Below are positions 8,876-19,439 of a stretch of DNA of 64,000 nucleotides, piece after piece. Positions within the stretch are counted from its first letter, which is position 1, and the number at the start of each line of letters is the position of its first letter. Under the pieces are notes generated by a model, which saw nothing but the letters and a program-made list of their open reading frames with translations, ran no database searches and was not told the DNA's origin. Made by a program: the position numbers and the translations under genes. The stretch spans positions 1-64,000 of the forward strand of contig NZ_LPVY01000024.1 in NCBI RefSeq assembly GCF_001613805.1, given 5' to 3'. The DNA comes from Thalassospira lucentensis. Its GTDB lineage: Bacteria; Pseudomonadota; Alphaproteobacteria; Rhodospirillales; Thalassospiraceae.

Positions 8876-10840
8876 ATGAATTTTCTATCGCGTATGAAGC
8901 TGATTTATCAAATCTCGTTGATCGGGGTGGCGGCCTTATCGATTTTTGCCATCGTTGCCGTGGTCCTGTTTGTGGCGGACAATCAGCGGCAGACCGCCGA
9001 AGTGCAGGCAGAACAGGCGCTTGAGGACCGGTTGGTTGTTGACGGGATCGCGCGCGAATTTCTGAATGCGCGGCGACGCGAGAAGGATTTCCTGTTGCGG
9101 CTGGATGAAAAATACGTCGCGGCCCATGCCGAAACCGTTGCAACCGTTCAAAGCGGCCTGAAAGCACTGGCCGCAGACCCGGCGCTTGACCGGTTTGATA
9201 GCGAAATTGCGATGATTGAAACGTCATTTGACAATTATGCCGCCGAATTCCGGACGATTGCCAATCTGCAACGCGAAATCGGGCTGAACGAGGAAAGCGG
9301 TCTTTTGGGCAGCCTGCGCGGATCGGTTCATAATGTTGAAGAAGCGCTTGCGAAATACGAGGCCGACAAGCTGACGATCATCATGTTGATGATGCGCCGT
9401 CACGAGAAGGATTTCCTGGCGCGGATCGATCCGAGATATGTCGAACGTATCGATGCCCGTCTGGCGGAATTTGGCCCGGCACTGGCGGCGACGGACAGTA
9501 TCCCGGCAGATGAAAAGCAGAAGATCACCGATCTGATGAAATCCTATGTCGCGGATTTCAAGGCGCTGGCGGCGGGCATTCTTCAGCGCGAGGAAGAACT
9601 GGGCAAGCTGAGTGACTATTACGCCGAAGCCGAACCGGTTCTGGAACAGCTCAGTGCCGATATTTCGGCCATCGCAACCGCAATGAAGGCCGAGGCCGAG
9701 GCGATTTCGCGCCGCAGCCTGATCACGACGGTGGTGATGTTTGTGGTCGGCGCACTGGCGTTGCTGGTGCTGTCGATCTTGCTATCGAAGGCGATTGTGC
9801 GGGCGATTACCGGACTGACCGGCAAAATGACGCGGCTTGCCGATAACGACTTTGATGTCGAGATCAATGAAGTCAATCGGGCGGATGAAATCGGTACGAT
9901 GGGGCGGGCGGTTCTGGTGTTCCGTGAAAACGGGATCGAGCGGGTCAAGCTTGAAGCCGCCCAGCGCGAGGCGGACGAGCGCCGGCGCAAACGCATGGAA
10001 ACGCAGGAACAATATATCCGCGAATTTGATCAGGCGGTGGTTTCCGTCATGGCCGAGGTCGGTGTTGCGGTCGAACAGCTTCATCAGGTGTCAAACGTGC
10101 TTCGGCGCAGTGCCGATACGGCGGCAAGCCAGTCGATGGCGGTGTCATCGGGGACCGAGGAAGCATCATCAAACGTGCAGCTTGTCGCGACGGCCGCGAC
10201 CGAGCTTGCGGCATCGATCAACGAGATTTCCGGTCAGGTCAGCGAAACATCGAACATGGCGCAATCGGCAACCGAACGTGCGCGTCATACCAATGAAAAC
10301 ATTCAGGGGCTGAATGATGCGGCGCTCAAGATCGGGGAGGTCATTGGCCTGATCAGCGATATCGCCGGGCAGACCAACCTTCTGGCACTTAACGCCACCA
10401 TCGAGGCCGCCCGTGCAGGCGATGCCGGCAAGGGATTTGCGGTCGTGGCAAGCGAGGTCAAGAACCTTGCCAATCAGACGGCCAAGGCCACCGATGAAAT
10501 CACCAGCCAGATCAATGGTATCCAGCAGGCGACGGGATTGGCCGTCGAGGCGATTGACGAGATCGTCCGGATGATTTCCGATATCAGTGAACGGGCGGCT
10601 GCGGTTGCCGCCGCGGTCGAACAGCAGACGGTTGCGACCAGCGAAATATCGCAGAATGTTGAACAGGCCGCCGCCGGGACCGAGGAAATATCAGCGGCCA
10701 TGCAGGGCGTATCGGCGGCGGTGGCGGAAACCAATGTTGCCGCCAATGACGTGCATGGTTCGGCCGATAATCTTGGCACCCAAAGCGGCAATTTGAGGGG
10801 CCAGATTGACGGGTTCCTGGAGCGGATGCGATCACTTTGA
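8876..10840 (+). CDS. Methyl-accepting chemotaxis protein with HBM sensor domain (2)
   Basis: A 654-residue chemoreceptor with the same architecture as the one upstream: TM1, HBM sensor ([15 protein letters not shown] retained), TM2 at about 275-300, HAMP and MCP signalling domain. The signalling half is nearly identical to its neighbour, while the ligand-binding half differs more, with a 10-residue shorter sensor. Even the sequence before the start codon is similar (GACTG...TCGGGGGAAA), which points to tandem duplication that included the ribosome binding site. Ligands are unknown; the family binds TCA-cycle-type acids or purines. Confidence 0.95.
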   Translation: MNFLSRMKLIYQISLIGVAALSIFAIVAVVLFVADNQRQTAEVQAEQALEDRLVVDGIAREFLNARRREKDFLLRLDEKYVAAHAETVATVQSGLKALAADPALDRFDSEIAMIETSFDNYAAEFRTIANLQREIGLNEESGLLGSLRGSVHNVEEALAKYEADKLTIIMLMMRRHEKDFLARIDPRYVERIDARLAEFGPALAATDSIPADEKQKITDLMKSYVADFKALAAGILQREEELGKLSDYYAEAEPVLEQLSADISAIATAMKAEAEAISRRSLITTVVMFVVGALALLVLSILLSKAIVRAITGLTGKMTRLADNDFDVEINEVNRADEIGTMGRAVLVFRENGIERVKLEAAQREADERRRKRMETQEQYIREFDQAVVSVMAEVGVAVEQLHQVSNVLRRSADTAASQSMAVSSGTEEASSNVQLVATAATELAASINEISGQVSETSNMAQSATERARHTNENIQGLNDAALKIGEVIGLISDIAGQTNLLALNATIEAARAGDAGKGFAVVASEVKNLANQTAKATDEITSQINGIQQATGLAVEAIDEIVRMISDISERAAAVAAAVEQQTVATSEISQNVEQAAAGTEEISAAMQGVSAAVAETNVAANDVHGSADNLGTQSGNLRGQIDGFLERMRSL

Positions 10841-10863
10841 TAACGAAATGTCGGCAATGATAT

Positions 10864-10894
10864 GCAGCCTGGGCTTGTCCAGGCTGCTTTTTTT
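10864..10894 (+). terminator. Intrinsic terminator after second chemoreceptor
   Basis: Stem GCAGCCTGG / CCAGGCTGC, 6-nt loop, followed by seven T, 23 nt after the stop codon. Confidence 0.88.
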
Positions 10895-10976
10895 GCGATA
10901 AAATCCCGACAAAGCGTATAAGTGAATGCCACAAAGCGCATCGCGAAAGTTAACAACGGGATTTCAGGAACGCCGC

Positions 10977-11486
10977 ATGACCGACAAACCACGTATTGTA
11001 TCATCATCGCATCTTGTATCGGAACGTGCCGCCGAGCTTTCCGAGCTTGAATTTGCCCTGATCCTGTCGGGTAATGCGTTTAACCGCTGGATGGTGCGGT
11101 GCATGCGGGCCGCAGGCATGCCCGATGTTTCGGTGCTTGATATCCTTGTTCTGCATAACGTCAATTCACGCGAACGGGAAAAGAGCCTGTCGGAGGTGTG
11201 TTTCGTTCTGAATGTCGAAGACAGCCATCTGGTCAATTACTCGCTTAAAAAACTGCGCAAGCTGGGGCTGGTTGACGGGATCAAGCGCGGCAAGGAAGTG
11301 CATTATTCGACGACCAAGGAAGGCCGCGAAATGTGCCAGAAATACCGTGACGTCCGCGAGGCCTGCCTGATCGAGACGTTCCAGCGGCTGGGCGTCAATC
11401 ACGAGGAAGTCGGCGATGTGGCCAAGACGCTGCGCGCGATTTCGGGCGTTTATGATCAGGCATCGCGTGCGGCGAGTGCGATGTGA
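10977..11486 (+). CDS. MarR-like winged-helix regulator (COG5631 type)
   Basis: A 169-residue predicted transcription factor. It shares the layout of the COG5631 MarR-type group: a helical N-terminus (FNRWMVRCMRAAGMPDVSVLDILVLHNVN), a winged-helix core (DSHLVNYSLKKLRKLGLVDGIKRGKEVHYSTT) and a C-terminal dimerisation helix. The ATG at 10977 was preferred over 10926 because the upstream residues do not fit the family. Its target is unknown. It is monocistronic, closed by a terminator, and faces the SDR gene. Confidence 0.85.
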   Translation: MTDKPRIVSSSHLVSERAAELSELEFALILSGNAFNRWMVRCMRAAGMPDVSVLDILVLHNVNSREREKSLSEVCFVLNVEDSHLVNYSLKKLRKLGLVDGIKRGKEVHYSTTKEGREMCQKYRDVREACLIETFQRLGVNHEEVGDVAKTLRAISGVYDQASRAASAM

Positions 11487-11515
11487 TTAACTTCCAGAGT
11501 TTCTGAAGAGCAGAT

Positions 11516-11551
11516 AAAAGGCAGCGCGATGGTTATCGGGGCTGCCTTTTT
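11516..11551 (+). terminator. Terminator between regulator and SDR gene
   Basis: Stem AAAAGGCAGC / GCTGCCTTTT with a 15-nt loop and T-run. The A-run on the left arm means it can also work for the convergent SDR transcript. Confidence 0.8.
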
Positions 11552-11579
11552 CATGTCTGCGTGTTCGGGCGTCCCGACC

Positions 11580-12329
11580 TTAGGGTTGGGGCAGAAGGGT
11601 CCGGTTATGGGTCGGGGACATGATGATTTCGTTAAAGCAGATCCGTGCCGGGGCCGCGACGACATAGGTGACCATGTCGGCCAGATCGTCGGGCTTTAGC
11701 ATCAGGGCGCGTTCGTCTTCTTTGATCGGGACGGGGCGCTGGTCAAGGATCGGGGTCGCGACTTCGCCGGGGCTTATGCAGCAGCAACGGATATTGTTGT
11801 GCATTTCTTCCTGATTGATGCTGTGTGACAGGTCGACAACGCCGCGTTTGGACGCGACATAGGCCGGGCCTGCGACGGGGAATTCATGCTTTGCCGCCCA
11901 GGATGCAATATTGATGATCAGCCCGTCCTTTTGCGCGCGCATCAGGGGCAGGGTCGCGCAAACCGTGTTCGCCACACCATTGAGATTGACCGCGACGATG
12001 CGGTGCCAGTCAGCGATATCAAGATCGCGCCAGTGCCGTTTGGGGCTGTTCATGCCGGCACAATTGATCAGGACATTGATTTTGCCCATGGACGCCTGAA
12101 TGTTGCGCGCGGCGTCCGCGATCTGATCGCTGTTGCTGATATCAAGCGGATGGATTTCGACCTTTCCGCCATCTGAGGTGATTTCGTTTGCGACCTTCTG
12201 AAGGGCTTCTTCGCGCCGTGCAGACAGGGCGACCTGTGCGCCCGCCGCGGCAAGCGATTTTGCAATGGCCTCGCCAATGCCGCTACCGGCACCGGTGATC
12301 CAGACCGATTTCCCCGAAAGATCCTGCAC
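11580..12329 (-). CDS. Short-chain dehydrogenase/reductase
   Basis: A 249-residue classical SDR. The cofactor motif is TGAGSGIG (about 13-20), NCAG lies at about 88, and the catalytic Ser (INIASW), Tyr and Lys (PAYVASKRG) are all present. The Arg after the Gly motif (LSARREEAL) suggests NADP(H) preference, which is inference. The substrate is unknown. It is divergent from the TRAP/oxoprolinase operon and could share its promoter region and metabolic role. Confidence 0.9.
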   Translation of the reverse strand: MQDLSGKSVWITGAGSGIGEAIAKSLAAAGAQVALSARREEALQKVANEITSDGGKVEIHPLDISNSDQIADAARNIQASMGKINVLINCAGMNSPKRHWRDLDIADWHRIVAVNLNGVANTVCATLPLMRAQKDGLIINIASWAAKHEFPVAGPAYVASKRGVVDLSHSINQEEMHNNIRCCCISPGEVATPILDQRPVPIKEDERALMLKPDDLADMVTYVVAAPARICFNEIIMSPTHNRTLLPQP

Positions 12330-12600
12330 GGGCTTTCTCCCTGTTTGTTATTTGCCGGGACACTAGCACACGGACATAAGTCGAGGAATATCATATTGGT
12401 GGGGCGTTCTGATCGGTGTTCGGGTGGGGCAATGCCGATAAAATATCCTGCGTAGTTTCCCGCATTATGCATATCAGCCATGAAATAACATTGACAATTT
12501 ATCAGTAAAATGTGACCGTTCTGTTGGGAGGCTACTTCGGAGTCACGAGATGCGCGCGAAAATGCATGTCGGCCTCATCACACACAGGGAGACTTGACTG

Positions 12601-13575
12601 ATGCTTAAAAAGGCACTTTCCACCGTTGCAGTTGCCGCGATGACCATGTCGGCCGGTTTTGCCATGGCAGCCGAAAAATGGGATATGGCGACCCCGTATC
12701 CGGATGCGACATTCCATACCCAGAACATCATCGAATTTGCCAAGGACGTGAAAGAAGCGACCGGCGGTGAACTTGAAATCACGGTTCATTCCGGTGGTTC
12801 GCTGTTCAAGCACCCGGACATCAAACGTTCGGTGCAGCGCGGTCTGGTTCCGGCCGGCGAAACCCTGATTTCGCTTCTGGCGAACGAAGACCCGGTTTAC
12901 GGCGTTGACGCGATCCCGTTCCTTGCGACCAGCTATGACGAAGCCAAAAAGCTTTGGGAAGCTTCGCGCCCGGCGGTTGAGGAAAAACTGGCGGCTGATG
13001 GCCTGAAGGTTCTTTATGCCGTCGCATGGCCGGCACAGGGTCTTTATACCGCAAAGCCGGTCAATACGGTTGAAGACCTGAAAGGTCTTAAATTCCGTGC
13101 CTATAATGCCGCGACCTCGAAACTGGCGGACCTGACCGGCATGGTCGGCACCCAGGTTGAGGTTCCGGAAATCCCGACCGCCTTTGCGACCGGCATTGTC
13201 GAAGCGATGATGACCTCGCCCTCGACCGGTGCGAATTCCAAGGCATGGGACTTTGTCGAAAACTTCTATGACGTTCAGGCATGGCTTCCGAAAAACATGG
13301 TGATCGTCAATGCCAAGTCGTTCGACGGTCTGTCGCCGGAAGTTCAGAAAGCCGTCATGGACGCAGCCGCCAAAGCCGAAACGCGTGGCTGGGAAATGAG
13401 CATGGCCGAAACCGATGCGCAGAAAAAGGTTCTTGCCGATAACGGCATGAATGTTGCCGCACCGAGTGCCGAGCTGAAAGCTGGTCTTGCCAAGGTTGGC
13501 GAACAGATGGTTGCCGATTGGCAGGCCGAAGCCGGTGATACCGGGGCTGCCATCATCGACGCCTTCAAGAAGTAA
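12601..13575 (+). CDS. dctP: TRAP transporter solute-binding protein, DctP family
   Basis: A 324-residue periplasmic binding protein. The signal peptide ends AMA, followed by the mature start AEKWDMATPYPDATFHT. The DctP fold signature includes LKGLKFRAYNAATSKLADL, which contains the conserved Arg that pairs with the substrate carboxylate, and the segment PEIPTAFATGIVEAMMTSP. A carboxylate ligand is therefore likely; the downstream oxoprolinase suggests pyroglutamate, a hydantoin-derived acid or a related molecule (inference). The ribosome binding site is AGGGAGA before ATG. A strong hairpin separates it from dctQ. Confidence 0.92.
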   Translation: MLKKALSTVAVAAMTMSAGFAMAAEKWDMATPYPDATFHTQNIIEFAKDVKEATGGELEITVHSGGSLFKHPDIKRSVQRGLVPAGETLISLLANEDPVYGVDAIPFLATSYDEAKKLWEASRPAVEEKLAADGLKVLYAVAWPAQGLYTAKPVNTVEDLKGLKFRAYNAATSKLADLTGMVGTQVEVPEIPTAFATGIVEAMMTSPSTGANSKAWDFVENFYDVQAWLPKNMVIVNAKSFDGLSPEVQKAVMDAAAKAETRGWEMSMAETDAQKKVLADNGMNVAAPSAELKAGLAKVGEQMVADWQAEAGDTGAAIIDAFKK

Positions 13576-13591
13576 GCGCGAAACCACGTTT

Positions 13592-13621
13592 CCCGATCCG
13601 GGTGAAAATGCCCGGATCGGG
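13592..13621 (+). other. Intercistronic hairpin between dctP and dctQ
   Basis: A perfect 11-bp stem (CCCGATCCGGG / CCCGGATCGGG, 8-nt loop) sits 17 nt after the dctP stop. There is no T-run, so it is more likely an mRNA-stabilising or processing element than a terminator. It would favour more binding protein than permease. Confidence 0.7.
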
Positions 13622-13714
13622 ACGCCCCGCCGAAATTCATGATATGACTGTCCGAAGGGGCTTTGCCCTTGTCAGCCACCACTGGGAAATCCCGCGGGCG
13701 GAAAGGGGACTGCT

Positions 13715-14227
13715 GTGCGCAGATCATTAGATTATTTGTTCAAATTCAGTGCGGGGTTAGCAGCCATTTTTCTGGTTGCCATCGCATTGCTGATCCTGGC
13801 CTCGTCGCTGGGCCGGTTCTTTGGAATTGCCGTGCATGATGCCAATGAACTTGCCGGTTTCTCGCTTGCGGCGGGGACGTTCCTCGCACTTGGTCCGGCA
13901 CTTCGGGCGGGCACCCACATCCGGGTTCTGATCGTGTTATCGCACCTTAAGGGCGGTGTACGCCGGGTGATCGAGACCATTACGCTGGCGCTGGCAAGTT
14001 TCCTTGGCGGGTATTTCGCCTACTGGATGGCGGTTCTGGCAGAGGAAAGTTTTTCGTATGGCGATACGTCGCCCGGTGTTCTGGCCTTTCCGCTCTGGAT
14101 TCCGCAGGCCGCCATGGCGCTTGGACTGGCTGTTTTTACCATCGCCATGCTTGAGGCATTGTTCGACGTGGCACGCGGTCAGCAGCCCGGCTTTGCCACG
14201 CGCGAAACCAGCGAACTGACGGAATAG
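13715..14227 (+). CDS. dctQ: TRAP transporter small permease, DctQ family
   Basis: A 170-residue inner-membrane protein with four hydrophobic helices and the family segment LGPALRAGTHIRV. It starts at a GTG (13715) with GGAAAGGGGAC upstream. DctQ pairs with DctM to form the Na+-coupled membrane part of the TRAP transporter. The gene ends 10 nt before dctM. Confidence 0.9.
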   Translation: MRRSLDYLFKFSAGLAAIFLVAIALLILASSLGRFFGIAVHDANELAGFSLAAGTFLALGPALRAGTHIRVLIVLSHLKGGVRRVIETITLALASFLGGYFAYWMAVLAEESFSYGDTSPGVLAFPLWIPQAAMALGLAVFTIAMLEALFDVARGQQPGFATRETSELTE

Positions 14228-14237
14228 GGGGACGGTC

Positions 14238-15539
14238 ATGGGTGTACTTGAAATCGGCCTGATCCTTATGGGGATCATGTTCCTGTTCCTTGGGGCGGGG
14301 CTTTGGGTGGCATTGTCGCTGTTTGCGGTTGGTGTCATCGGACTTGAGTTTTTTACCAGCGCGCAGACCGGGCCGATCATCGCGACGACCGCGTGGTCGG
14401 GGCTTGCAAGCTGGTCGCTGGCACCGCTGCCGCTGTTTATCTGGATGGGTGAAATCCTGTTCCGGTCGCGGCTGTCCGAAGACATGTTCACCGGCCTTGC
14501 GCCGTGGCTGAACAAGCTTCCGGGCCGGTTGCTGCATGTCAATATTCTGGGCTGCGGGATTTTTGCCGCTGTTTCGGGTTCGTCGGCGGCAACCGCGGCC
14601 ACGATTGGCCGGATGTCGATCCCGGAACTGCGCAAGCAGGGCTATGCCGACAAGCTGATCCTTGGCACGCTGGCCGGGTCGGGGACGCTTGGGCTTCTGA
14701 TCCCGCCTTCGATCATCCTGATTGTTTACGGGGTTTCGGCCGAGCTTTCGATTGCGCGCCTGTTTATTGCCGGCATCCTGCCCGGTGCGATGCTGATCAT
14801 CCTGTTCATGGGCTTTGTCATGATCTGGGCGACGATCAACAAGGACAAGATGCCGCCTGCCGGGCCGGTTTACAGCTTTGTCGAGAAAATCCGGGCGTCC
14901 GGTCGCCTGATCCCGGTGATCGCGCTGATTGCTGCGGTGATCGGATCGATCTATGGCGGGATTGCCACCCCGACGGAGGCCGCGGCCTTTGGTGTCGTCG
15001 GTGCGCTGATCCTGTCTGCGATCAGCGGGTCGCTGAACTGGGCAAGCTTTATCGACGGCCTGATGGGGGCGACGCGCACATCGTGCATGATCGGTTTCAT
15101 CTTGGCCGGGGCGGCGGTGCTGACCGTCACCATGGGCTTTACCGGCATTCCGCGCGAGCTTGCGGCATGGATCGCGGAAATGAACCTTTCGCCCTATGCG
15201 TTGCTTGCGGCATTGACGGTGTTCTTTATCGTGCTGGGCTGCTTCCTTGACGGGATTTCGGTGGTGGTTCTGACCACCTCGGTGATCCTGCCGATGGTGC
15301 AGGCCGCCGGGATCGATCTTTTGTGGTTTGGCATCTATGTGGTGCTGGTGGTCGAAATGTCGCAGATCACCCCGCCGGTCGGTTTCAACCTTTTCGTTCT
15401 GCAAGGGCTGACAGGCAAAAACCTGTTTTCCATTGCGCTGGCTTCCCTGCCGTTCTTCTTCCTGCTGTTGCTGGCGGTTTTGCTGATTACGGTCTTCCCC
15501 GAAATCGCCACCTGGCTTCCGCAGAAAATGAACGGCTGA
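14238..15539 (+). CDS. dctM: TRAP transporter large permease, DctM family
   Basis: A 433-residue polytopic membrane protein of about 11-12 helices, the usual DctM length. Family motifs seen include FAAVSGSSAATAATIG and LGLLIPPSIILIVYG in the first half and GGIATPTEAAAFG and ITPPVGFNLFVLQG in the second; these regions form the substrate and sodium sites. Encoded directly after dctQ and 68 nt before the oxoprolinase. Confidence 0.94.
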   Translation: MGVLEIGLILMGIMFLFLGAGLWVALSLFAVGVIGLEFFTSAQTGPIIATTAWSGLASWSLAPLPLFIWMGEILFRSRLSEDMFTGLAPWLNKLPGRLLHVNILGCGIFAAVSGSSAATAATIGRMSIPELRKQGYADKLILGTLAGSGTLGLLIPPSIILIVYGVSAELSIARLFIAGILPGAMLIILFMGFVMIWATINKDKMPPAGPVYSFVEKIRASGRLIPVIALIAAVIGSIYGGIATPTEAAAFGVVGALILSAISGSLNWASFIDGLMGATRTSCMIGFILAGAAVLTVTMGFTGIPRELAAWIAEMNLSPYALLAALTVFFIVLGCFLDGISVVVLTTSVILPMVQAAGIDLLWFGIYVVLVVEMSQITPPVGFNLFVLQGLTGKNLFSIALASLPFFFLLLLAVLLITVFPEIATWLPQKMNG

Positions 15540-15607
15540 CCCGCGCCGTTTAACGGCCGGCGCATTCGCAAGATTTGTTTGAATACGATGCTGAAGGAGT
15601 AAGCATC

Positions 15608-18600
15608 ATGGCTTCGCACACCCAAAATTCGTCCGCTTCGCAAACCACAGATCAGACGACGGGACAGCCGAAATGGCAGTTCTGGATCGACCGTGGCGGT
15701 ACCTTTACCGATATCGTCGCCCGCAAACCCGATGGCAGCCTTCTGACGCACAAGCTGCTGTCGGAAAACCCGGAACGTTATGCCGATGCCGCCATTCAGG
15801 GCATTCGCGAACTGCTTGACGTCCCGGCGGGCGAGAAAATCCCGGCCGAGAAAATCGAAGCGGTAAAGATGGGCACCACGGTTGCGACCAATGCCCTGCT
15901 TGAACGTAAAGGGGATCGCACGGTTCTGGTGACGACGACCGGTTTCCGTGATGCGTTGCGCATTGCCTATCAGAACCGCCCGAAGCTGTTTGATCGCAAT
16001 ATCAAACTGCCGGAAATGCTGTATGAGCGCGTGATCGAGGCCGATGGCCGCTTTGATGCGCAGGGCGAGGAACTGACCGCGCTTGATCGCGAGAACCTGC
16101 GGAAGGATTTGCAGGCAGCGTTTGATGACGGTATCCGGGCCTGCGCCATCGTGTTCATGCATGGTTATCGTTATACCGCCCATGAAAATGCAGCCGCCGA
16201 GATCGCACGCGAAATCGGCTTTACCCAGGTATCGGTCAGCAATCAGGTCAGCCCGTTGATGAAACTGGTGTCGCGTGGCGATACCACGGTGGTTGATGCC
16301 TATCTGTCGCCGATCCTGCGCCGTTATGTTGATCAGGTTGCCGGTGAACTGGGCGGTGTGAAGCTGATGTTCATGCAGTCCAATGGCGGGCTTACCGATG
16401 CCGCCAAGTTCCAGGGCAAGGATGCTATCCTTTCGGGCCCGGCGGGCGGTGTTGTCGGCATGGTGCGGACCGCGGAAATGGATGGCTTTAACCAGGTCAT
16501 CGGGTTCGATATGGGCGGCACATCGACCGACGTTTCGCATTATGACGGCGAATATGAACGCGATTTCGAAACCCAGGTTGCCGGTGTGCGCATGCGCGCC
16601 CCGATGATGAAAATCCATACGGTTGCGGCCGGTGGCGGGTCGATCCTGCATTTCGATGGCGCGCGTTTCCGCGTTGGCCCGGACAGTGCCGGTGCCAATC
16701 CGGGACCGGCGGCGTATCGCCGTGGCGGGCCGCTTGCCGTGACCGATATCAATGTCATGCTGGGCAAGGTTCAGCCGGACTTCTTCCCGAATGTGTTTGG
16801 CCCCGAAGGCAACGAGCCGCTTGACGCGGATGCGGTCAAGGCGGGCTTTGCCGACATGGCGCTTAAGATCAAGGACGCCACCGGTCAGGTCCGAACCCCC
16901 GAAGAAGTCGCCGAAGGGTTCCTGCGCATCGCGGTCGAAAACATGGCGAACGCGATCAAGCAGATTTCGGTTCAGCGCGGCTATGACGTGACCGATTATA
17001 TCCTGCAATGCTTTGGCGGGGCCGGTGGGCAGCATGCCTGTCAGGTGGCTGATACGCTGGGCATGACACGCGTGTTTGTCCATCCGTTTGCCGGTGTTCT
17101 GTCGGCCTATGGCATGGGGCTTGCCGATATTCGGGCAATGCGCGAACAGGCGGTCGAGGCGAAGCTTGAAACCGCTGCCCTTGCCGGGCTTGATGAAAGC
17201 CTTGAGGCACTGGCCGCCGAAGCACGTGGCGAGCTGCATGAGCAGGGCATTACCGATGCCAAGATCAGCATGCTGAAAAAGCTGCATCTGCGTTATGACG
17301 GCACGGATAACCCGTTGATCGTTGATTTCGGTGATGTTGCATCGATCAAGGCGCAGTTCGAAGAGCAGCACAAGCAGCGTTACGGCTTTGTCATGGATGA
17401 AAAGCCGCTGGTGGTTGAGGCCGTCGCGGTCGAGGCGATTGGCGAAACCCAAGGCCTGCCCGATGCCGAAGCCGAGGTTTCCAAGGATGGCGTCAAACCC
17501 GATCCGCTTGCCACCCGCAAGGTCGTGTTTGATGGCAAATCACAGGAAACGCCGTTCTATAAACGCGAAGATCTGAAACCGGGTGCCACCGTGCGCGGCC
17601 CGGCGGTGATTGTCGAGCCGGTCGGGACCACCGTTCTTGATCCGGGCTGGGAAGCCGAGGTCAATGGCCGGGATCACCTTGTGCTGACCCGTGTTGTACC
17701 GTTGAAACGGTCGGAAGCGATTGGCACGCAGGCCGATCCGGTGATGCTGGAAGTGTTCAACAATCTGTTCATGAATATCGCCGAACAGATGGGGGTCACA
17801 CTTGCCAACACGTCCTATTCGGTCAACATCAAGGAACGGCTTGATTTCTCGTGCGCGCTGTTTGATCAGGAAGGTCTTCTGATTGCCAACGCACCGCATA
17901 TGCCCGTCCACCTTGGATCGATGGGTGAATCGGTTCGGGCCGTGATGGAAAACAATGCCGGGAAAATGAAATCCGGCGATGTTTACATGCTGAACGATCC
18001 TTATAACGGCGGCACGCACCTGCCCGATATTACGCTGATCACGCCGGTCTTTGGTGATGACGGCAAGGAAATCCTGTTCTATGTCGCATCGCGTGGTCAC
18101 CATGCCGATGTTGGCGGGATCACCCCGGGCTCGATGGCGCCAAATTCCCGTATTCTTGAGGAAGAAGGCGTTCTGATCGACAATTTCAAACTGGTTGATC
18201 AGGGCAGGTTTGACGAAGCCGGTTTGACTGCCCTTCTGGAAGGCGCGAAATACCCGGCACGTAACCCGTATCAGAACATCGCCGATCTGCGCGCACAGAT
18301 TGCCGCCAATGAAAAGGGCGTGCAGGAATTGCGCAAGATGGTCGATCACTTCGGGCTTGATGTTGTGCATGCCTATATGGGCCATGTGCAGGACAATGCC
18401 GAGGAAAGTGTTCGTCGCGTGATTGACGTGCTTAAAGACGGCGAGTTTTCCTATGAAATGGATAACGGGGCAGTGGTGAAAGCCAAGGTCACGATCCATA
18501 AGGAAACCCGTTCGGCCACGGTTGATTTCACCGGTACGTCCGATCAGCTTGATAACAACTTCAACGCCCCATCGGCGGTGACGCGGGCGGCAGTTCTTTA

Positions 18601-19261
18601 TGTCTTCAGAACGCTTGTTGATGATGACATTCCGCTGAATGCCGGGTGCCTGAAGCCGGTTAACCTGATCGTGCCGGAAGGCTCGATGCTTAATCCGCGT
18701 TATCCGGCCGCCGTGGTTGCCGGGAACGTTGAAACATCGCAGCATGTGACCGATACGCTGTATGCCGCCCTTGGCGTGATGTCGGGTGCGCAGGGCACGA
18801 TGAACAACTTCACCTGGGGCAATGATACGCACCAGTATTACGAAACCATCTGTGGCGGTACCGGTGCGGGCCCGGATTATGACGGGACGTCGGGTGTGCA
18901 TTCCCACATGACCAACTCGCGCCTGACCGACCCGGAAGTCCTTGAATGGCGTTTCCCGGTTCTGCTTGAAAGCTTTGGCATCCGCAAGGGTTCCGGCGGT
19001 GCGGGCAAGCACAAGGGCGGGGATGGCACGGTGCGCCGGGTTCGCTTCCTTGAGGAAATGACCGCATCAATCTTGTCCAACCACCGTCGCGTGCCGGTTC
19101 AGGCCGTTGGCGGCGGGGAGCCAGGCAAGCTTGGCCGCAATGCGATCGAGCGCACCAACGGCACGGTCGAGGAACTCAAGGGCACCGATGGCGCCACCAT
19201 GTATCCCGGTGATGTCTTCATCATCGAGACGCCGGGCGGCGGCGGTTACGGCAAAGCCTGA
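15608..19261 (+). CDS. Fused hydantoinase A/B, 5-oxoprolinase-type
   Basis: A 1217-residue cytosolic enzyme joining the HyuA-like part (about 1-690, starting with the nucleotide-binding motif [11 protein letters not shown] and containing [12 protein letters not shown]) to the HyuB-like part (about 710-1217, [36 protein letters not shown] at the end). This is the architecture of eukaryotic-type ATP-dependent 5-oxoprolinase, which opens pyroglutamate to glutamate. Hydantoinases and acetone carboxylase relatives share the domains, so the substrate is not proven. The ATG at 15608 is preceded by AAGGAG. It lies just downstream of dctPQM, suggesting import followed by hydrolysis. Confidence 0.9.
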   Translation: MASHTQNSSASQTTDQTTGQPKWQFWIDRGGTFTDIVARKPDGSLLTHKLLSENPERYADAAIQGIRELLDVPAGEKIPAEKIEAVKMGTTVATNALLERKGDRTVLVTTTGFRDALRIAYQNRPKLFDRNIKLPEMLYERVIEADGRFDAQGEELTALDRENLRKDLQAAFDDGIRACAIVFMHGYRYTAHENAAAEIAREIGFTQVSVSNQVSPLMKLVSRGDTTVVDAYLSPILRRYVDQVAGELGGVKLMFMQSNGGLTDAAKFQGKDAILSGPAGGVVGMVRTAEMDGFNQVIGFDMGGTSTDVSHYDGEYERDFETQVAGVRMRAPMMKIHTVAAGGGSILHFDGARFRVGPDSAGANPGPAAYRRGGPLAVTDINVMLGKVQPDFFPNVFGPEGNEPLDADAVKAGFADMALKIKDATGQVRTPEEVAEGFLRIAVENMANAIKQISVQRGYDVTDYILQCFGGAGGQHACQVADTLGMTRVFVHPFAGVLSAYGMGLADIRAMREQAVEAKLETAALAGLDESLEALAAEARGELHEQGITDAKISMLKKLHLRYDGTDNPLIVDFGDVASIKAQFEEQHKQRYGFVMDEKPLVVEAVAVEAIGETQGLPDAEAEVSKDGVKPDPLATRKVVFDGKSQETPFYKREDLKPGATVRGPAVIVEPVGTTVLDPGWEAEVNGRDHLVLTRVVPLKRSEAIGTQADPVMLEVFNNLFMNIAEQMGVTLANTSYSVNIKERLDFSCALFDQEGLLIANAPHMPVHLGSMGESVRAVMENNAGKMKSGDVYMLNDPYNGGTHLPDITLITPVFGDDGKEILFYVASRGHHADVGGITPGSMAPNSRILEEEGVLIDNFKLVDQGRFDEAGLTALLEGAKYPARNPYQNIADLRAQIAANEKGVQELRKMVDHFGLDVVHAYMGHVQDNAEESVRRVIDVLKDGEFSYEMDNGAVVKAKVTIHKETRSATVDFTGTSDQLDNNFNAPSAVTRAAVLYVFRTLVDDDIPLNAGCLKPVNLIVPEGSMLNPRYPAAVVAGNVETSQHVTDTLYAALGVMSGAQGTMNNFTWGNDTHQYYETICGGTGAGPDYDGTSGVHSHMTNSRLTDPEVLEWRFPVLLESFGIRKGSGGAGKHKGGDGTVRRVRFLEEMTASILSNHRRVPVQAVGGGEPGKLGRNAIERTNGTVEELKGTDGATMYPGDVFIIETPGGGGYGKA

Positions 19262-19290
19262 TCATAATACTCAGAGCCGACAGGACATCC

Positions 19291-19376
19291 GGGAACACCC
19301 GCCCCTCATCACGGGGTGTTCCCGACAGGGTGTTACTTGTCAGACTTGCAGCCGCCGGGAAACCGGCGGCTTTTTT
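19291..19376 (+). terminator. Tandem hairpins ending the TRAP/oxoprolinase operon
   Basis: A perfect 10-bp stem GGGAACACCC / GGGTGTTCCC (19291-19323) is followed by a classical intrinsic terminator GCCGCCGG-GAAA-CCGGCGGC with six T at 19351-19376. Confidence 0.88.
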
Positions 19377-19439
19377 AATTCTGTTTGATGAAATGCATGT
19401 TTTAAAGTCTTTTGAATTATAGCTTTTGGAGGGCTTGAA

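Noticed and set aside
14136-15404. Minus-strand frame rich in Arg, Gln, His and Asp
   Set aside because: Antisense shadow of dctM; composition is typical of GC-rich antisense frames.
15335-17452. Long open frame (705 codons) on the minus strand
   Set aside because: It lies antisense to dctM and the oxoprolinase gene, has no family features, and is explained by the codon bias of the real genes.
17540-19012. Minus-strand frame of 490 codons
   Set aside because: Antisense shadow of the HyuB-like half of the oxoprolinase.
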